DNA from: Sinomonas sp. P10A9
GTDB taxonomy: Bacteria; Actinomycetota; Actinomycetes; Actinomycetales; Micrococcaceae
Direction: 5' to 3'
Assembly (NCBI RefSeq): GCF_041022165.1
Contig: NZ_CP163302.1
Coordinates: 248,001 to 312,000 of the forward strand
DNA: 64,000 nt
Shown here: positions 26,429-35,767 of the stretch, piece after piece
How the letters are laid out: the number at the start of each line of letters is the position of its first letter
Numbering within the stretch: position 1 is the stretch's first letter
Notes under the pieces: model-generated
Told to the model about the DNA's origin: nothing
The model's database searches: none
Seen by the model: the letters and a program-made list of their open reading frames with translations, nothing else
Program-made: the position numbers and the translations under genes

Positions 26429-27582
26429 TGGCCGGGGACCTTCTGGTCCCAGAGGTTGTTCATGTCCTTGGACATCTGGTCGAAGTACCCCTTGCGGAGG
26501 TTGTTCGTGTCCGCGTTGGCGAACCTGTCCTTGACCTCGGAGGGGAGCTTGCCCAAGGCGATGGCCGGGTAGCCGGAGATCTCCTTCACGATCTCCGCCT
26601 GCTGCTCGGGGGCGAGGACGAAGTTGGCCAGCTTGAGCGCGGCCTCCTTGTTCGGGCTGTTCACGGGGACGCCGAGGTAGGCGGCGCCTCCGGTGAACGA
26701 CGGGTCCGAGATCTGCGCGGCCTTCACGCTCGCCGGGATCGTGCCGTTGGCCGAGCCCGTGATGAACTGGTCGGACCAGACCGGGGCCATCGAGATCTGG
26801 CCGCTGGCCAGCAGCTCGAGGGTCTGCTTGTTGCCATTCGGGTACACGCCCTTCTGGTACACGTACGGGTTCAGGCCCCGGAGCGTCTCGAAGCCCTGAT
26901 CCCACGTGGACTCAAGGTCCTTCTCGTAGCCCACGGTCATCTTCTGTCGCGCATCCGCCGGGACGTACCTGTCCAGCACGGTCGCGGCGAACGCCGCACC
27001 CGACCCGCCCGACTTCGGCGAGTTGTAGGTGAACTTGCCCGGGTTCGCCTTGATCCATTCGAGGAGCTCGTCCAGGGTCTTCGGCGGGGTTGCCACCGTC
27101 TTCGTGTCATACGCGAGCAGGACCGAGGACCCGCGGTACGGGATACCGCCGGTGCCGCCGGCCTTGACCACGTCCGCCGGGACATCGGCCAGGGCCCCGA
27201 CCTTGCCCGCGTCCACCGGCTCGAGGAGGTTCGCGCCCGAAGCCTTGGAGACGAACCCGCCGTCCACCAGGTCGAAGTCGGCGTCCTTCTTCTGCTCGAC
27301 CGAGCTCGTGAGCTTGGCGAGCGTCTGCGCATCGTGCTCGCCGTGCAGGTCGATCTGCACCTGGACCCTGTACCCCGGGTTCGCCTTCTCGAAGGCAGGA
27401 CCGAGGTCCTTCTCCCACAGGCTCTGGATATTCGTGTCACCGCTGATGAAGACCTTGACGGTCTTGATGCCGGCATCGCCGGCGTTCGTCTTGGCAGCCG
27501 TACTGCTCTGGGCACAACCTGACAGGGCGAGCCCCAGCGCGGCCACGGCCACGCCGGACCGCAGTGCGGATGTGAACTTCAT
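26425..27582 (-). CDS. ABC importer substrate-binding lipoprotein
   Basis: This 385-residue class-I-type binding protein has a lipoprotein signal sequence with lipobox LSGC (Cys23). The mature part has the two-lobe pattern of family 1/6 solute-binding proteins. LDELLEWIKANPGKFTYNSP resembles the YnjB-like group. The ligand is unknown; the fused GDPD-IMPase at the end of the operon points to a glycerophosphodiester or related phosphorylated polyol. A good AGGAG precedes the ATG. It heads the leftward operon and probably has the strongest translation. Confidence 0.9.
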   Translation of the reverse strand: MKFTSALRSGVAVAALGLALSGCAQSSTAAKTNAGDAGIKTVKVFISGDTNIQSLWEKDLGPAFEKANPGYRVQVQIDLHGEHDAQTLAKLTSSVEQKKDADFDLVDGGFVSKASGANLLEPVDAGKVGALADVPADVVKAGGTGGIPYRGSSVLLAYDTKTVATPPKTLDELLEWIKANPGKFTYNSPKSGGSGAAFAATVLDRYVPADARQKMTVGYEKDLESTWDQGFETLRGLNPYVYQKGVYPNGNKQTLELLASGQISMAPVWSDQFITGSANGTIPASVKAAQISDPSFTGGAAYLGVPVNSPNKEAALKLANFVLAPEQQAEIVKEISGYPAIALGKLPSEVKDRFANADTNNLRKGYFDQMSKDMNNLWDQKVPGQ

Positions 27583-27833
27583 GTGTGTCTCCTATGTGAG
27601 CTTGGCGGAAGGCTCAAGCGGGGGATGGGATGGAGTTTCTTCAGGGGGGCACTCAGCAGGGGCGAAGACAATCTTGAATTGCCGACATTGCTAGGGTCAA
27701 GAAATTTTTCAACCGATGGCCGACGCTGGGGTTACATTCTCATTAACATTCGCTCGACTTCGGCGCGAAGACTTTTTGGGCATGTCAATAGTGCATGTGT
27801 CGAATAACCGTGAGAATGAGAGCAGAACTCGCG
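27583..27833 (-). promoter_or_regulatory. A/T-rich promoter region of the ABC importer operon
   Basis: This 251-base gap between the importer operon and the upstream ROK gene is much richer in A/T than its surroundings. On the minus strand TTGACC (27695-27700) and CAAGAT (27671-27676) are spaced by 18 bases. CTTGA/TCAAG (27673-27677 and 27697-27701) flanks that spacer as an inverted repeat and could be a repressor site. TTGAAA and a GAAATTTTTC inverted repeat lie just upstream. Confidence 0.45.
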
Positions 27834-29024
27834 CTAGGCCGTTTGCCCAGTGGCTTGCAGAGAATTCGATATCGAGTCGTCGACCGTCTGTGCAGCGAAC
27901 ACCTTGCGCATGACCAAGGTTGCGAGCCCTCTTACGGCGCTCCTGTCATCAGGAGCCCCCGCATCGACTGCGAGCCCGTCCGATATTCTCTCGACAACGT
28001 CGGTGAGCACTCTTTCACGGACGCCGTCAATGAAGACCGGCAGAGAACCTATTCGTCCTCCTAGGACGAGGCGGTGTGGATTGATCGTGGTGATGGTGGC
28101 GCTGAGGGCGCTTCCGAGAATGTCCGCGGCAGAACGCAGGATTTGATTAACCTCCTCGTCTCCCTGTTCTGCGGCCACGCGGATTTCATCTAGGCCGAGG
28201 TGGCGATTGCTGGAGAAATTATGTGAAATTGCGAGTCCCGAGCTGAAGGCCGCGAGGCAGCCGTGGCGCCCGCATCGGCAGATGGGCCCCTCACGGGCCA
28301 TCCGGATGTGGCCAATGCTGCCAGCGGCACCGCGCGCGCCTCGCAGAATTGATCCGTCGATCACGATTCCGCACCCGATTCCGGTGCCCACCTTGACGTA
28401 GACGAGGGTCTCGTCGTCGCCGGACCGTTCACCGAGCGCGGCGGCCATGGCGTCGTTCTCCACTACGAGGGGGACGTCCCAGGTTCCGCCGAGTAGGGTG
28501 ACGGCCGCGTCCGCACGCCATGTCGGGACGGTCGTCGCATGCACGAGGCGACCGGTCCCGGCCTCGATCGGCGCCGGGAAGCCAACTCCGACTCCGATGA
28601 GACTCTCGCTTGCTTCCCCGCTAGCCAGGAGTGAGTGTCCGGCCTCGACGAGCGGCGCGAGCACGTCTTCGGCGGGATCCGCGATGTCGTGATCAAGGGT
28701 CACTGATCGGAGGACGGAGCCGTCGGTGTCGGCGACGCTGGCGGTGGCCCGCGTCTGGCCAAGGGCGAGTGCGAGGATGACGCGCCCGCGATCGTCGAAG
28801 CGGATGTTCCGGGAGCGGCGGCCGCCCGTTGCTGCCAGTGCTTCCGCCTCGTAGACGTAGCCCGCCCGACCGAGTGCGTCGAGGCGCTCGTAGAGCGTTG
28901 CCCGAGACATTCCGGTTGCGGAGAGCAGTTGCTGGCGGGAGAGGCCTCCTGCCGTGCGGATCAGTTCGAGGATGCGCCCGTGGGACGCTGCGCCCTGGGC
29001 AACGCCGAACTGTCGATCTGACAC
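27834..29024 (-). CDS. ROK-family transcriptional regulator
   Basis: The 396-residue protein has an N-terminal winged helix (HTH near residues 28-52: [25 protein letters not shown]) and a ROK sugar-kinase-like domain with [15 protein letters not shown] and the [10 protein letters not shown] zinc motif. Members usually repress sugar or polyol uptake genes and release DNA on ligand binding. GTG 29024 is chosen because GGAGGAGG stands eight bases before it; the open frame extends 75 bases further. It lies directly upstream of, and in the same direction as, the ABC importer operon, so it is its most likely regulator. Confidence 0.9.
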   Translation of the reverse strand: MSDRQFGVAQGAASHGRILELIRTAGGLSRQQLLSATGMSRATLYERLDALGRAGYVYEAEALAATGGRRSRNIRFDDRGRVILALALGQTRATASVADTDGSVLRSVTLDHDIADPAEDVLAPLVEAGHSLLASGEASESLIGVGVGFPAPIEAGTGRLVHATTVPTWRADAAVTLLGGTWDVPLVVENDAMAAALGERSGDDETLVYVKVGTGIGCGIVIDGSILRGARGAAGSIGHIRMAREGPICRCGRHGCLAAFSSGLAISHNFSSNRHLGLDEIRVAAEQGDEEVNQILRSAADILGSALSATITTINPHRLVLGGRIGSLPVFIDGVRERVLTDVVERISDGLAVDAGAPDDRSAVRGLATLVMRKVFAAQTVDDSISNSLQATGQTA

Positions 29025-29047
29025 AGTAGCCTCCTCCAACTTCCGTT

Positions 29048-29078
29048 CAAGCATCAGACAAAAGCTTGCGGGTGTCAA
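29048..29078 (-). promoter_or_regulatory. ROK gene promoter with overlapping inverted repeat
   Basis: On the minus strand TTGACA (29073-29078) and GATGCT (29050-29055) are spaced by 17 bases. An inverted repeat CAAGC-N11-GCTTG (29048-29068) covers the spacer and the -10. This layout suggests autorepression. Confidence 0.5.
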
Positions 29079-29249
29079 GGCGTCCTCCCGGGCGACCACA
29101 GCGCATGGCGCCCCATCCCATCAGGGTGCAGGGCGCCATCGTGCGTGCGCTGGCCAAACCCAGTTGGCCTGTCCTTGTGCCGCGCCGCCGGGGTACGCTC
29201 CAAGAACACCCGTGCAGACCGTCCGAGAGAGACGTGTGAAGGAGCGGAT

Positions 29250-30251
29250 ATGAAGAAGCTCATCAACGATCCCCAGAAGGTGGTGGACGAGTCGGTCGAG
29301 GGTTTCGGCCTCGCCCACTCGGACCTCGTGACCGTTCACACCGACCCGATCTTCATCGGCCGCGTGGGCGGGGCAGTGCCGGGCAAGGTGGGCCTTGTCT
29401 CGGGCGGAGGCAGCGGCCACGAGCCCCTCCACGGAGGCTACGTGGGCAAGGGGATGCTCGACGCCGCAGTCCCCGGCCCGGTCTTCACCTCACCCACCCC
29501 CGACCAGATCGTTCCGGCGACCCAGGCCGCGGACGGAGGCGCCGGCGTCGTGCATATCGTGAAGAACTACACGGGCGACGTCCTCAACTTCGAGACGGCC
29601 GGCGAACTGTGCGCAGCCGAAGGCATCGAGGTGCGGACGGTGCTCGTCAATGACGACGTCGCGGTCGAGGACTCGCTCTACACTGCCGGACGGCGGGGCG
29701 TGGCCGGCACGGTGCTCGTGGAGAAGATCGCCGGTGCCGCGGCGGAGCGGGGCGACACGCTCGATGCGGTCGAGGCCGTGGGCCACAAGGTCGTGGCGAA
29801 CGTCCGCTCGATGGGCCTTGCGCTCACGCCGTGCACCGTCCCGCACGCGGGCAAGCCGAGCTTCGATCTGGCCGAGGACGAGATCGAGATTGGCATCGGC
29901 ATCCATGGCGAGCCCGGCCGCCACCGTGTGGGCCTCGAGCCCGCCGACGCCCTCACCGAGCACCTCCTGACCCCAGTGGTCGAGGACCTCGGGATCGGCT
30001 CGGGCGAAAAGGCCCTGCTGTTCGTCAACGGGATGGGCGGAACCCCGCTGTCCGAGCTGTACATCGTGTACCGCAAGGCGGCCCAGCTGCTCGCGGACCG
30101 GGGAGTTGCCGTGGAGAGGAGCTTGGTGGGCAACTACATCACGTCACTTGAGATGCAGGGCTGCTCCGTGACCGTGCTGCGGCTTGATGACGAGCTCACC
30201 GAGCTGTGGGACGCCCCCGTGCACACTCCGGCTCTGCGGTGGGGCGCCTGA
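29250..30251 (+). CDS. dhaK: PTS-dependent dihydroxyacetone kinase, DhaK subunit
   Basis: DhaK binds dihydroxyacetone covalently through a histidine; here it is most likely His219 in GIGIHGEPG. The substrate pocket segment [18 protein letters not shown] is intact. Length is 333 residues, as in other DhaK proteins. ATG 29250 has GAAGGAG upstream. DhaK, DhaL and DhaM overlap by 1-4 bases and form one operon for phosphorylation of dihydroxyacetone to DHAP. The operon starts 225 bases from the ROK gene and is divergent from it. Confidence 0.95.
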   Translation: MKKLINDPQKVVDESVEGFGLAHSDLVTVHTDPIFIGRVGGAVPGKVGLVSGGGSGHEPLHGGYVGKGMLDAAVPGPVFTSPTPDQIVPATQAADGGAGVVHIVKNYTGDVLNFETAGELCAAEGIEVRTVLVNDDVAVEDSLYTAGRRGVAGTVLVEKIAGAAAERGDTLDAVEAVGHKVVANVRSMGLALTPCTVPHAGKPSFDLAEDEIEIGIGIHGEPGRHRVGLEPADALTEHLLTPVVEDLGIGSGEKALLFVNGMGGTPLSELYIVYRKAAQLLADRGVAVERSLVGNYITSLEMQGCSVTVLRLDDELTELWDAPVHTPALRWGA

Positions 30252-30925
30252 TGGCGGGGCCTGACGGGCGGCTTGACGGGGCTTGGGCCGAGCGTTGGCT
30301 GCGCGAGAGCGCACGGGTCATCGCCGAGCACCGCGAAGAGCTCATCGACCTTGACCGCGCGATCGGCGACGGCGACCACGGCGAGAACATGGACCGGGGC
30401 TTCAAGGCGATCGTCGCGAAGCTCGACGACGAGTCTCCCGACTCGGTCGCGGCCGCGCTCAAGATGGCGGCCATGATGCTCATGAGCAAGGTCGGAGGGG
30501 CGGCCGGGCCGCTCTACGGGACGGCCTACCTGCGCGCCTCGACGGCGGTTGCCGACAGCGATGCGCTGGACGGGCAAGCCGTGGCCGCGATGCTCGCAGC
30601 GGGCCGGGACGGCATCGTGGCGCGCGGCAAGGCCCAATCCGGGGACAAGACGATGGTAGACGCGTGGACACCAGCCGCCGAGGCCGCGGTCACTGCGGAC
30701 CCGGCGGACGGGGTCGCCGCGCTGGTCGCCGCGGCCGACGCCGCCGAGACCGGTGCCGAGGCGACCAAGCCGCTCGTCGCCCGCAAGGGCCGAGCGAGCT
30801 ATCTGGGCGAACGCAGCGCGGGGCACCTCGACCCGGGCGCGGTGTCGTCTGCGCTCATCCTGCGCGCGGCGGTGACGGCTGCGGAGAGCGGAAGCGGTGC
30901 GGGTGGACCAGGGGCTGGGGCGTGA
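30251..30925 (+). CDS. dhaL: Dihydroxyacetone kinase, DhaL (ADP-binding) subunit
   Basis: DhaL holds a tightly bound ADP that shuttles phosphate from DhaM to DhaK-bound dihydroxyacetone. The Mg2+-binding motif LDRAIGDGDHGENMDRG is present near residues 34-50, and the KVGGAAGPLYGTAYL and QSGDKTMVDAWTPA blocks are conserved. Length is 224 residues. ATG 30251 overlaps the dhaK stop by one base (TGATG). Confidence 0.95.
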   Translation: MAGPDGRLDGAWAERWLRESARVIAEHREELIDLDRAIGDGDHGENMDRGFKAIVAKLDDESPDSVAAALKMAAMMLMSKVGGAAGPLYGTAYLRASTAVADSDALDGQAVAAMLAAGRDGIVARGKAQSGDKTMVDAWTPAAEAAVTADPADGVAALVAAADAAETGAEATKPLVARKGRASYLGERSAGHLDPGAVSSALILRAAVTAAESGSGAGGPGAGA

Positions 30926-31596
30926 CGCCGGTCGGGCTGCTCATCGTCTCCCACAGCGCGCGCCTCGCAGAGGGCGTCGTCGAGGTCGCGGCACAGATGG
31001 GCGAGGGTGTCCCGCTCGTGGCTGCGGGCGGGACGGATGACGGCGGCGTGGGAACCTCTTTCGAGAAGGTCATGGACGGCATTGTGGCTGCAGACACGGG
31101 GGAGGGCGTCGTAGTCCTGACAGATCTCGGATCCGCCGTCATGACCGCCGAGTCGGTGCTCGAGTTCCTTGACGACGAGCAGCGTGCGCGCGTCCGCATC
31201 GCCGACGCGGCGCTCGTCGAGGGGTCCGTCGCGGCCGCTGTTGCATCGAGGGCCGGAGCGGGGCTCGACGGGGTCGTGCGCGCGGCCGAGGAGGCCGTGC
31301 GAGGGGCGGAGGCGGAGGAGCCGCCGGAGATAAGCGAGCCCAGCGAGTCGGCGGTCCTGACACTCAAGAATCCTCTGGGTCTGCACGCGCGCCCCTCCGC
31401 GGTCCTCGCGGGGCGGCTCTCCGCTTACGACGTCCAGGTGACGGTCAACGGCGTCGACGGCCAGTCCGTCATGGCGCTCATGGCGCTCGGCGCCGGCCAA
31501 GGGCAGCAGCTCGTGGTCGAGGCCGCGGGGCCGGACGCCGCCAAGGCTGTCCGTTTTGTCACGGCGCAGGTAGAGGCGGGCTTCGGCGAGCTCTGA
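30922..31596 (+). CDS. dhaM: DhaM phosphotransfer protein, EIIA-HPr fusion
   Basis: The N-terminal ~130 residues are an EIIA-mannose-like DhaM domain with probable active-site His11 (LLIVSHSARLAEG). A short acidic linker leads to an HPr domain with LHARPSA and active-site His155. This EIIA-HPr arrangement is a known DhaM form; the E. coli protein also adds an EI-like domain, absent here. Phosphate must therefore come from a general EI encoded elsewhere. GTG 30922 overlaps the dhaL stop as GTGA. Confidence 0.92.
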   Translation: MTPVGLLIVSHSARLAEGVVEVAAQMGEGVPLVAAGGTDDGGVGTSFEKVMDGIVAADTGEGVVVLTDLGSAVMTAESVLEFLDDEQRARVRIADAALVEGSVAAAVASRAGAGLDGVVRAAEEAVRGAEAEEPPEISEPSESAVLTLKNPLGLHARPSAVLAGRLSAYDVQVTVNGVDGQSVMALMALGAGQGQQLVVEAAGPDAAKAVRFVTAQVEAGFGEL

Positions 31597-31605
31597 AAGA
31601 ACTGT

Positions 31606-31620
31606 TTCACCAATAGTGAA
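31606..31620. promoter_or_regulatory. Inverted repeat TTCAC-N5-GTGAA before the S9 peptidase
   Basis: TTCAC (31606-31610) and GTGAA (31616-31620) form a symmetric site just after dhaM and 42 bases before the peptidase start. TTGAAT (31650-31655) lies 6 bases before that ATG and may act as its -10. Confidence 0.35.
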
Positions 31621-31661
31621 CGGATCTGTGCTTTGCCTCACATTGTGGGTTGAATCGGGGC

Positions 31662-33779
31662 ATGACTGCCGAGAGCGCCGCCGAGCCTGCACCCGAGACC
31701 GCCGCCGAGCCTGCACCCGAGACCCCATTCCACGATCTCGACCACTACGTCGCGATCCCGCGGATCTCCGGGCTCGCGATGAGCCCGGACGGCGCGCGAC
31801 TCGTCACCACTGTGGCGACGCTCAACAGCAAGAGCACTGAGTACCGCACCGCACTGTGGGAGGTCGATTCCACGGGCGCGGTCCCGGCGCGCCGCATCAC
31901 GCGCAGCGCCAAGGGGGAGGCTGGCGCCGCCTTCGCTGCGAACGGCGACCTCTTCTTCACCTCGGCCCGGCCCGACCCCGAGAAGCCGGACGAGGACCCG
32001 GTCAACGCACTGTGGCTTCTGCCGGCCGCGGGCGGAGAGGCGAGGGTCGTGCTCAGCCGGGCGGGCGGCGTCGAACGCGTCATCACCGCCCTGAGTGCGG
32101 ACGCGGCGTTCGTCCAGGCCTCCACGCTGGCCGGAAGCACGGATGAGGCCGACGACGAGGCGCGCCGCAAGGCCCGCAAGGACGGCAAGGTCGCGGCGAT
32201 CCTGCATTCCTCCTATCCGGTGCGGTACTGGGACTCCGATCTGGGGCCGGGGGAGCCCCGCCTGTTCGCAGTCGAGAAATCGCAGGGCGAGCCGGAGCCC
32301 GGCAAGCCGAGCACCGTGGACGAGGGGCCGTCACTCGAGCTGCGGAACCTCACCCCGGACATCGGCGCGGGCCTGCGCTTCGGCGAGGCGCACGCGAGCC
32401 CGGACGGCCGGACGCTGTACACGTCCGTTGCGACGGCCCTCGCGAAAGGCGACCTGCGCAGCGAGCTCGCTGCGGTCGACGTCGCCTCCGGCACCGTTCG
32501 CATACTCCTCTCCGAGGACCGCATGGACTATCTGGCCGGACCGGTCAGCCCGGACGGGCGTACTGTCGCCGTCGTGGTCGAGCCGCACACGACTCCGACC
32601 AGCGCCTACCGGTCGGAGCTGCACCTGCTCGATGTCTCGACGGGGCAGCTGCGCCGCCTGGCCCCGGAGTGGGACCGCGTGGCGCATCCCGCGGCGTGGC
32701 TGCCGGACGGCTCGGCGCTGATCGTCACTGCTGACGACGCCGGCCGCTCGCCTGTGTTCCGCATCGACGTCGCCACGGGGGTCGTGGCACAGACGACGCA
32801 CGACGACGCCGCGTACACCGACGTCGTCGTCTCGCCTGATGGGTCGAGCGCCTACGCGCTCAGGAGCTCGTACCTGTTCCCGCCCGAGGTGATACGGATC
32901 GACCTCGGCACGGGCGAGGTCACCCGCCTGCAGAACCCGGCCGCGCGGCCCGAGATCCCGGGCCGACTCGAGGAGGTCACGACGACTGCGTCGGACGGCA
33001 CCCCGCTGCGTGCGTGGCTCGCGCTGCCCGCCGAGCATGGAACCCATGAGGCCCCTCACCCCCTGCTCCTCTGGATTCATGGCGGTCCGATCGGCTCGTG
33101 GAATGCCTGGACGTGGCGCTGGAACCCGTGGCTGCTCGCCGCCCAGGGCTATGCGGTCCTGCTCCCGGACCCAGCGCTGTCGACGGGCTATGGGCAGCGG
33201 TTCATCGACAGAGGCTGGGGTCGGTGGGGCGCTGAACCCTTCACGGACCTGATGGCCATCACCGACGCGGCCCTGCAGCGCGACGACCTTGACGCCGGGC
33301 GGACGGCCGCCATGGGCGGATCATTCGGCGGGTACATGGCGAATTGGGTGGCGGGCCACACCAACCGCTTCCGGGCCATCGTGACGCACGCGAGCCTGTG
33401 GGCGCTCGATTCGTTCGGACCGACGACCGACATGGCGCTGTACTGGGCCAAGGAAATGGACGAGGCCATGATACAGGCCAACTCCCCGCACCATTCGGTC
33501 GGCGAGATCCGCACGCCCATGCTGGTGATCCATGGCGACAAGGACTACCGCGTGCCGATCGGCGAGGGCCTGCGGCTCTGGTGGGAGCTCCTCTCGGCCT
33601 CACAGCTCGCCGCGGACGACGACGGGAAGACCCCGCATCGGTTCCTCTATTTCCCGGACGAGAACCACTGGATCCTCAAGCCGCAGCATACGAAAGTCTG
33701 GTACGGCGTCGTAGGAGCCTTCCTCGCCGAGCATGTGCTGGGGGAGGCCCGGGAACTGCCGAAGGAGCTCGGGCTATAA
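31662..33779 (+). CDS. S9 family peptidase (prolyl oligopeptidase / acylaminoacyl type)
   Basis: This 705-residue protein has an N-terminal beta-propeller with TolB/WD40-like blocks (ISGLAMSPDGARL, EAHASPDGRTLY, LAGPVSPDGRTVAVVV) and a C-terminal alpha/beta hydrolase domain. The triad is complete: GGSFGGY with Ser554, DKD with Asp628 and NHW with His669. Such enzymes cleave short peptides in the cytosol. No signal peptide is visible. The N-terminus carries a duplicated EPAPETAA segment that comes from an 18-24 base direct repeat. ATG 31662 is likely leaderless. Confidence 0.92.
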   Translation: MTAESAAEPAPETAAEPAPETPFHDLDHYVAIPRISGLAMSPDGARLVTTVATLNSKSTEYRTALWEVDSTGAVPARRITRSAKGEAGAAFAANGDLFFTSARPDPEKPDEDPVNALWLLPAAGGEARVVLSRAGGVERVITALSADAAFVQASTLAGSTDEADDEARRKARKDGKVAAILHSSYPVRYWDSDLGPGEPRLFAVEKSQGEPEPGKPSTVDEGPSLELRNLTPDIGAGLRFGEAHASPDGRTLYTSVATALAKGDLRSELAAVDVASGTVRILLSEDRMDYLAGPVSPDGRTVAVVVEPHTTPTSAYRSELHLLDVSTGQLRRLAPEWDRVAHPAAWLPDGSALIVTADDAGRSPVFRIDVATGVVAQTTHDDAAYTDVVVSPDGSSAYALRSSYLFPPEVIRIDLGTGEVTRLQNPAARPEIPGRLEEVTTTASDGTPLRAWLALPAEHGTHEAPHPLLLWIHGGPIGSWNAWTWRWNPWLLAAQGYAVLLPDPALSTGYGQRFIDRGWGRWGAEPFTDLMAITDAALQRDDLDAGRTAAMGGSFGGYMANWVAGHTNRFRAIVTHASLWALDSFGPTTDMALYWAKEMDEAMIQANSPHHSVGEIRTPMLVIHGDKDYRVPIGEGLRLWWELLSASQLAADDDGKTPHRFLYFPDENHWILKPQHTKVWYGVVGAFLAEHVLGEARELPKELGL

Positions 33780-33810
33780 GCGCTTGGCAGAGTGCGCCGT
33801 TGCCTAGACC

Positions 33811-35538
33811 TTAGAACGGCGGGGGCAGCACCGGAGGCAGCACTGGGGGCGGCAAGGGCTCGGGTAGGTCCTCGTCTGGAGTCAGGGCTGCCTCCGGGGG
33901 CGTGATCGCCGGGGTCGCTCCCGCTCTGGCCGAAGCGACTGAGGACTTCGCTTCGGTGGTCCGAGACGCCTCCGGCAGGGAAGAGGACTCCGGCAGGGAA
34001 GACGCCTCCGGCGGGGAAGGAAGCTCAACGGTGCGTGGGCTCAGGATGTGGTCTCGTTCTAGGGGACCTGCCGCGTGCTCGAATCCGAGGAGCGTCTTCC
34101 ACACGAGTTCGCCGCTCATCGGCGCCGCGCTATTCGCCTGATCAGTCCTGCGGCTATTCGCCTGATCGGCCGTGCGGCGGAGGGTGAACAGCGCGAGCGA
34201 CTTGAGGGCATGGTGCTTGGGGCACAGCAGCGCAAGGTTATCGGCGTCGGAAGTCCCGCCGTCCTGCCATTCGATGGTGTGGTCGATCTCAGTGCGCCTG
34301 GCCGCGCAGGTGCATCCCGGGACGACGCATACACCGTCCCTGTACCGGACGAACCGTCTGAGCCCTTCTGGGGGCCGATAGGCCGTTCGGCCCAGGCGCA
34401 CCGGCACGTCGTCCTCGTCCGTCAAGAGACGCTGCCATGTGGGAGCAGCCGCAGCGAGTTCGCGGGCAGTCTGGGCGTCGATGACGCCGAATCCTTCGAG
34501 CTCGGCAACATCGTCCGACGCTCCGAGCAGTGTGGCAACAGGGATATGGACGACAATTTCAGCCTTCACGAGGTCGTCCAGGCCCTCCGGGATGCGCACA
34601 GGGGCAGGACACCCGCCCCCTTCGCGCAGGCCCCCTTCGCTCCCGCCACTGACTGCCTCGGCAGTCGTGGGGTCAGCGGCGGGGTTCGAGGCGGTCTGGC
34701 GGTTCGACGCGGTCTCGATGCGAGCCTGCGTCTCGAGGAGCGCCTGTGCCAAGGCGTCGGCGCGCAGCTGTGGCTTGGTCCGGTATTCGCCCTCTGCGCC
34801 GTGGGCAGCTTGGGCGATCGCGTCCAGGCGCTTGTAGGCGGCGAATCCAACCTCAGACGGGAGCAGGGCGGTCAGGGTGCACATGCCGTCCTCCTCGGGC
34901 TGGAACCAGACTCGGCGATCCGCCTGGGCGCGGACGCGACGCTTCGCTATGGACTCGGGGTGGAGCCGCTCCCGGAGTGCTCGAATGACTCCTCGAAGTT
35001 CGCCGGGCGTGCGCCGGTGCCCCTTCCTCGTATGGAGACGCGACAGCGCCTCTACACCGAATGCCTCGGCGGCCTCGTCAGGCAGCGTCGCCGCCTGTTC
35101 GACGATGATCTTCGCGTGCGATTCGGTGATGTCGCCGGCAAAAAGCGCCTCGTGCACTGCCGGATGGGTGTCGACGAGCCGGTCTGAGAAGTTGACGTTT
35201 CGGGCGGCCACCGCCTCGGACGTGTTCTGCAGCAGGGCCACCTCGGACACCGTGGCCGCGTGCGCGAGCTCGCCGCCCAGCCGTGTGGGCTGACCTCCGC
35301 GGCCTTCGAGGGGCTCCTCCGCGATCTGCTGGCCGATAAGGTTCACGAGCAGAGCCTTCATGGCCGCGCTATAGGCATCGAAGTCCGCGAGGGCCTTGAG
35401 CGCCCGGGCGGTGCCCTCGGGCGTGCCCAGAGTGCTCGGATCAATCCAGAGTGCGCCGTGCACCGAGTCGCGGTCACGCGAAACAAACGAGAAGGGCTCG
35501 GCTGGGCTCCGCTCGAGCGTGCTTGCCGGCGCTGTCAT
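33811..35538 (-). CDS. DUF222 / HNH endonuclease-domain protein (13E12-like)
   Basis: The 575-residue protein has an N-terminal DUF222 region and an HNH nuclease core, with VVPGCTCAARRTEIDHTIEWQDGG followed by NLALLCPKHHALK, which holds paired cysteine/histidine zinc ligands. The tail is a low-complexity Pro/Glu/Ser/Leu segment ending in repeated PPVLPP. DUF222-HNH genes are multicopy in actinobacteria and correspond to the mycobacterial 13E12 repeat family. An SOS-like palindrome lies 28 bases before the start. It is convergent with the S9 peptidase gene. Nuclease activity is predicted by motif only. Confidence 0.85.
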   Translation of the reverse strand: MTAPASTLERSPAEPFSFVSRDRDSVHGALWIDPSTLGTPEGTARALKALADFDAYSAAMKALLVNLIGQQIAEEPLEGRGGQPTRLGGELAHAATVSEVALLQNTSEAVAARNVNFSDRLVDTHPAVHEALFAGDITESHAKIIVEQAATLPDEAAEAFGVEALSRLHTRKGHRRTPGELRGVIRALRERLHPESIAKRRVRAQADRRVWFQPEEDGMCTLTALLPSEVGFAAYKRLDAIAQAAHGAEGEYRTKPQLRADALAQALLETQARIETASNRQTASNPAADPTTAEAVSGGSEGGLREGGGCPAPVRIPEGLDDLVKAEIVVHIPVATLLGASDDVAELEGFGVIDAQTARELAAAAPTWQRLLTDEDDVPVRLGRTAYRPPEGLRRFVRYRDGVCVVPGCTCAARRTEIDHTIEWQDGGTSDADNLALLCPKHHALKSLALFTLRRTADQANSRRTDQANSAAPMSGELVWKTLLGFEHAAGPLERDHILSPRTVELPSPPEASSLPESSSLPEASRTTEAKSSVASARAGATPAITPPEAALTPDEDLPEPLPPPVLPPVLPPPF

Positions 35539-35565
35539 CCCGCCCCCTTCGGTTCACGTGGTTTT

Positions 35566-35581
35566 TCGAATCTGTATTCGA
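35566..35581 (-). promoter_or_regulatory. LexA (SOS) box-like palindrome upstream of the DUF222-HNH gene
   Basis: TCGAATCTGTATTCGA is a perfect 16-base inverted repeat of the form TCGAAY-N4-RTTCGA. The mycobacterial/actinobacterial SOS consensus is TCGAAC-N4-GTTCGA. A TAGTAT-like -10 overlaps or adjoins it on the minus strand. Confidence 0.65.
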
Positions 35582-35754
35582 TACTATCGCACATGATGCG
35601 AACAGACTAGAAGACGCTGATGGGGTATGTGCCGAGCTGAAGTTGCTCCCGATTGCTCCGCAGGACACGCCATAGACGGTCGGCGCAGGCTGTCCGCCCT
35701 GGGGCAGCCACGACCCAAGCGGAAGGCGAGCCGCGGCGCCGTCGTGCGCAGAAC

Positions 35755-35760
35755 TAGGAT
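35755..35760 (+). promoter_or_regulatory. TAGGAT -10 box of the argA-like gene
   Basis: TAGGAT ends seven bases before ATG 35768, with no Shine-Dalgarno between; probable leaderless transcript. An inverted copy of the extragenic motif (GGCGCCGTCGTGCGC) lies at 35735-35749. Confidence 0.6.
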
Positions 35761-35767
35761 TGAGCGC

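Noticed and set aside
33811..35538. DUF222-HNH gene as a mobile element or homing endonuclease
   Set aside because: No terminal repeats, intron or transposase signs. These genes are multicopy but usually not mobile as such.
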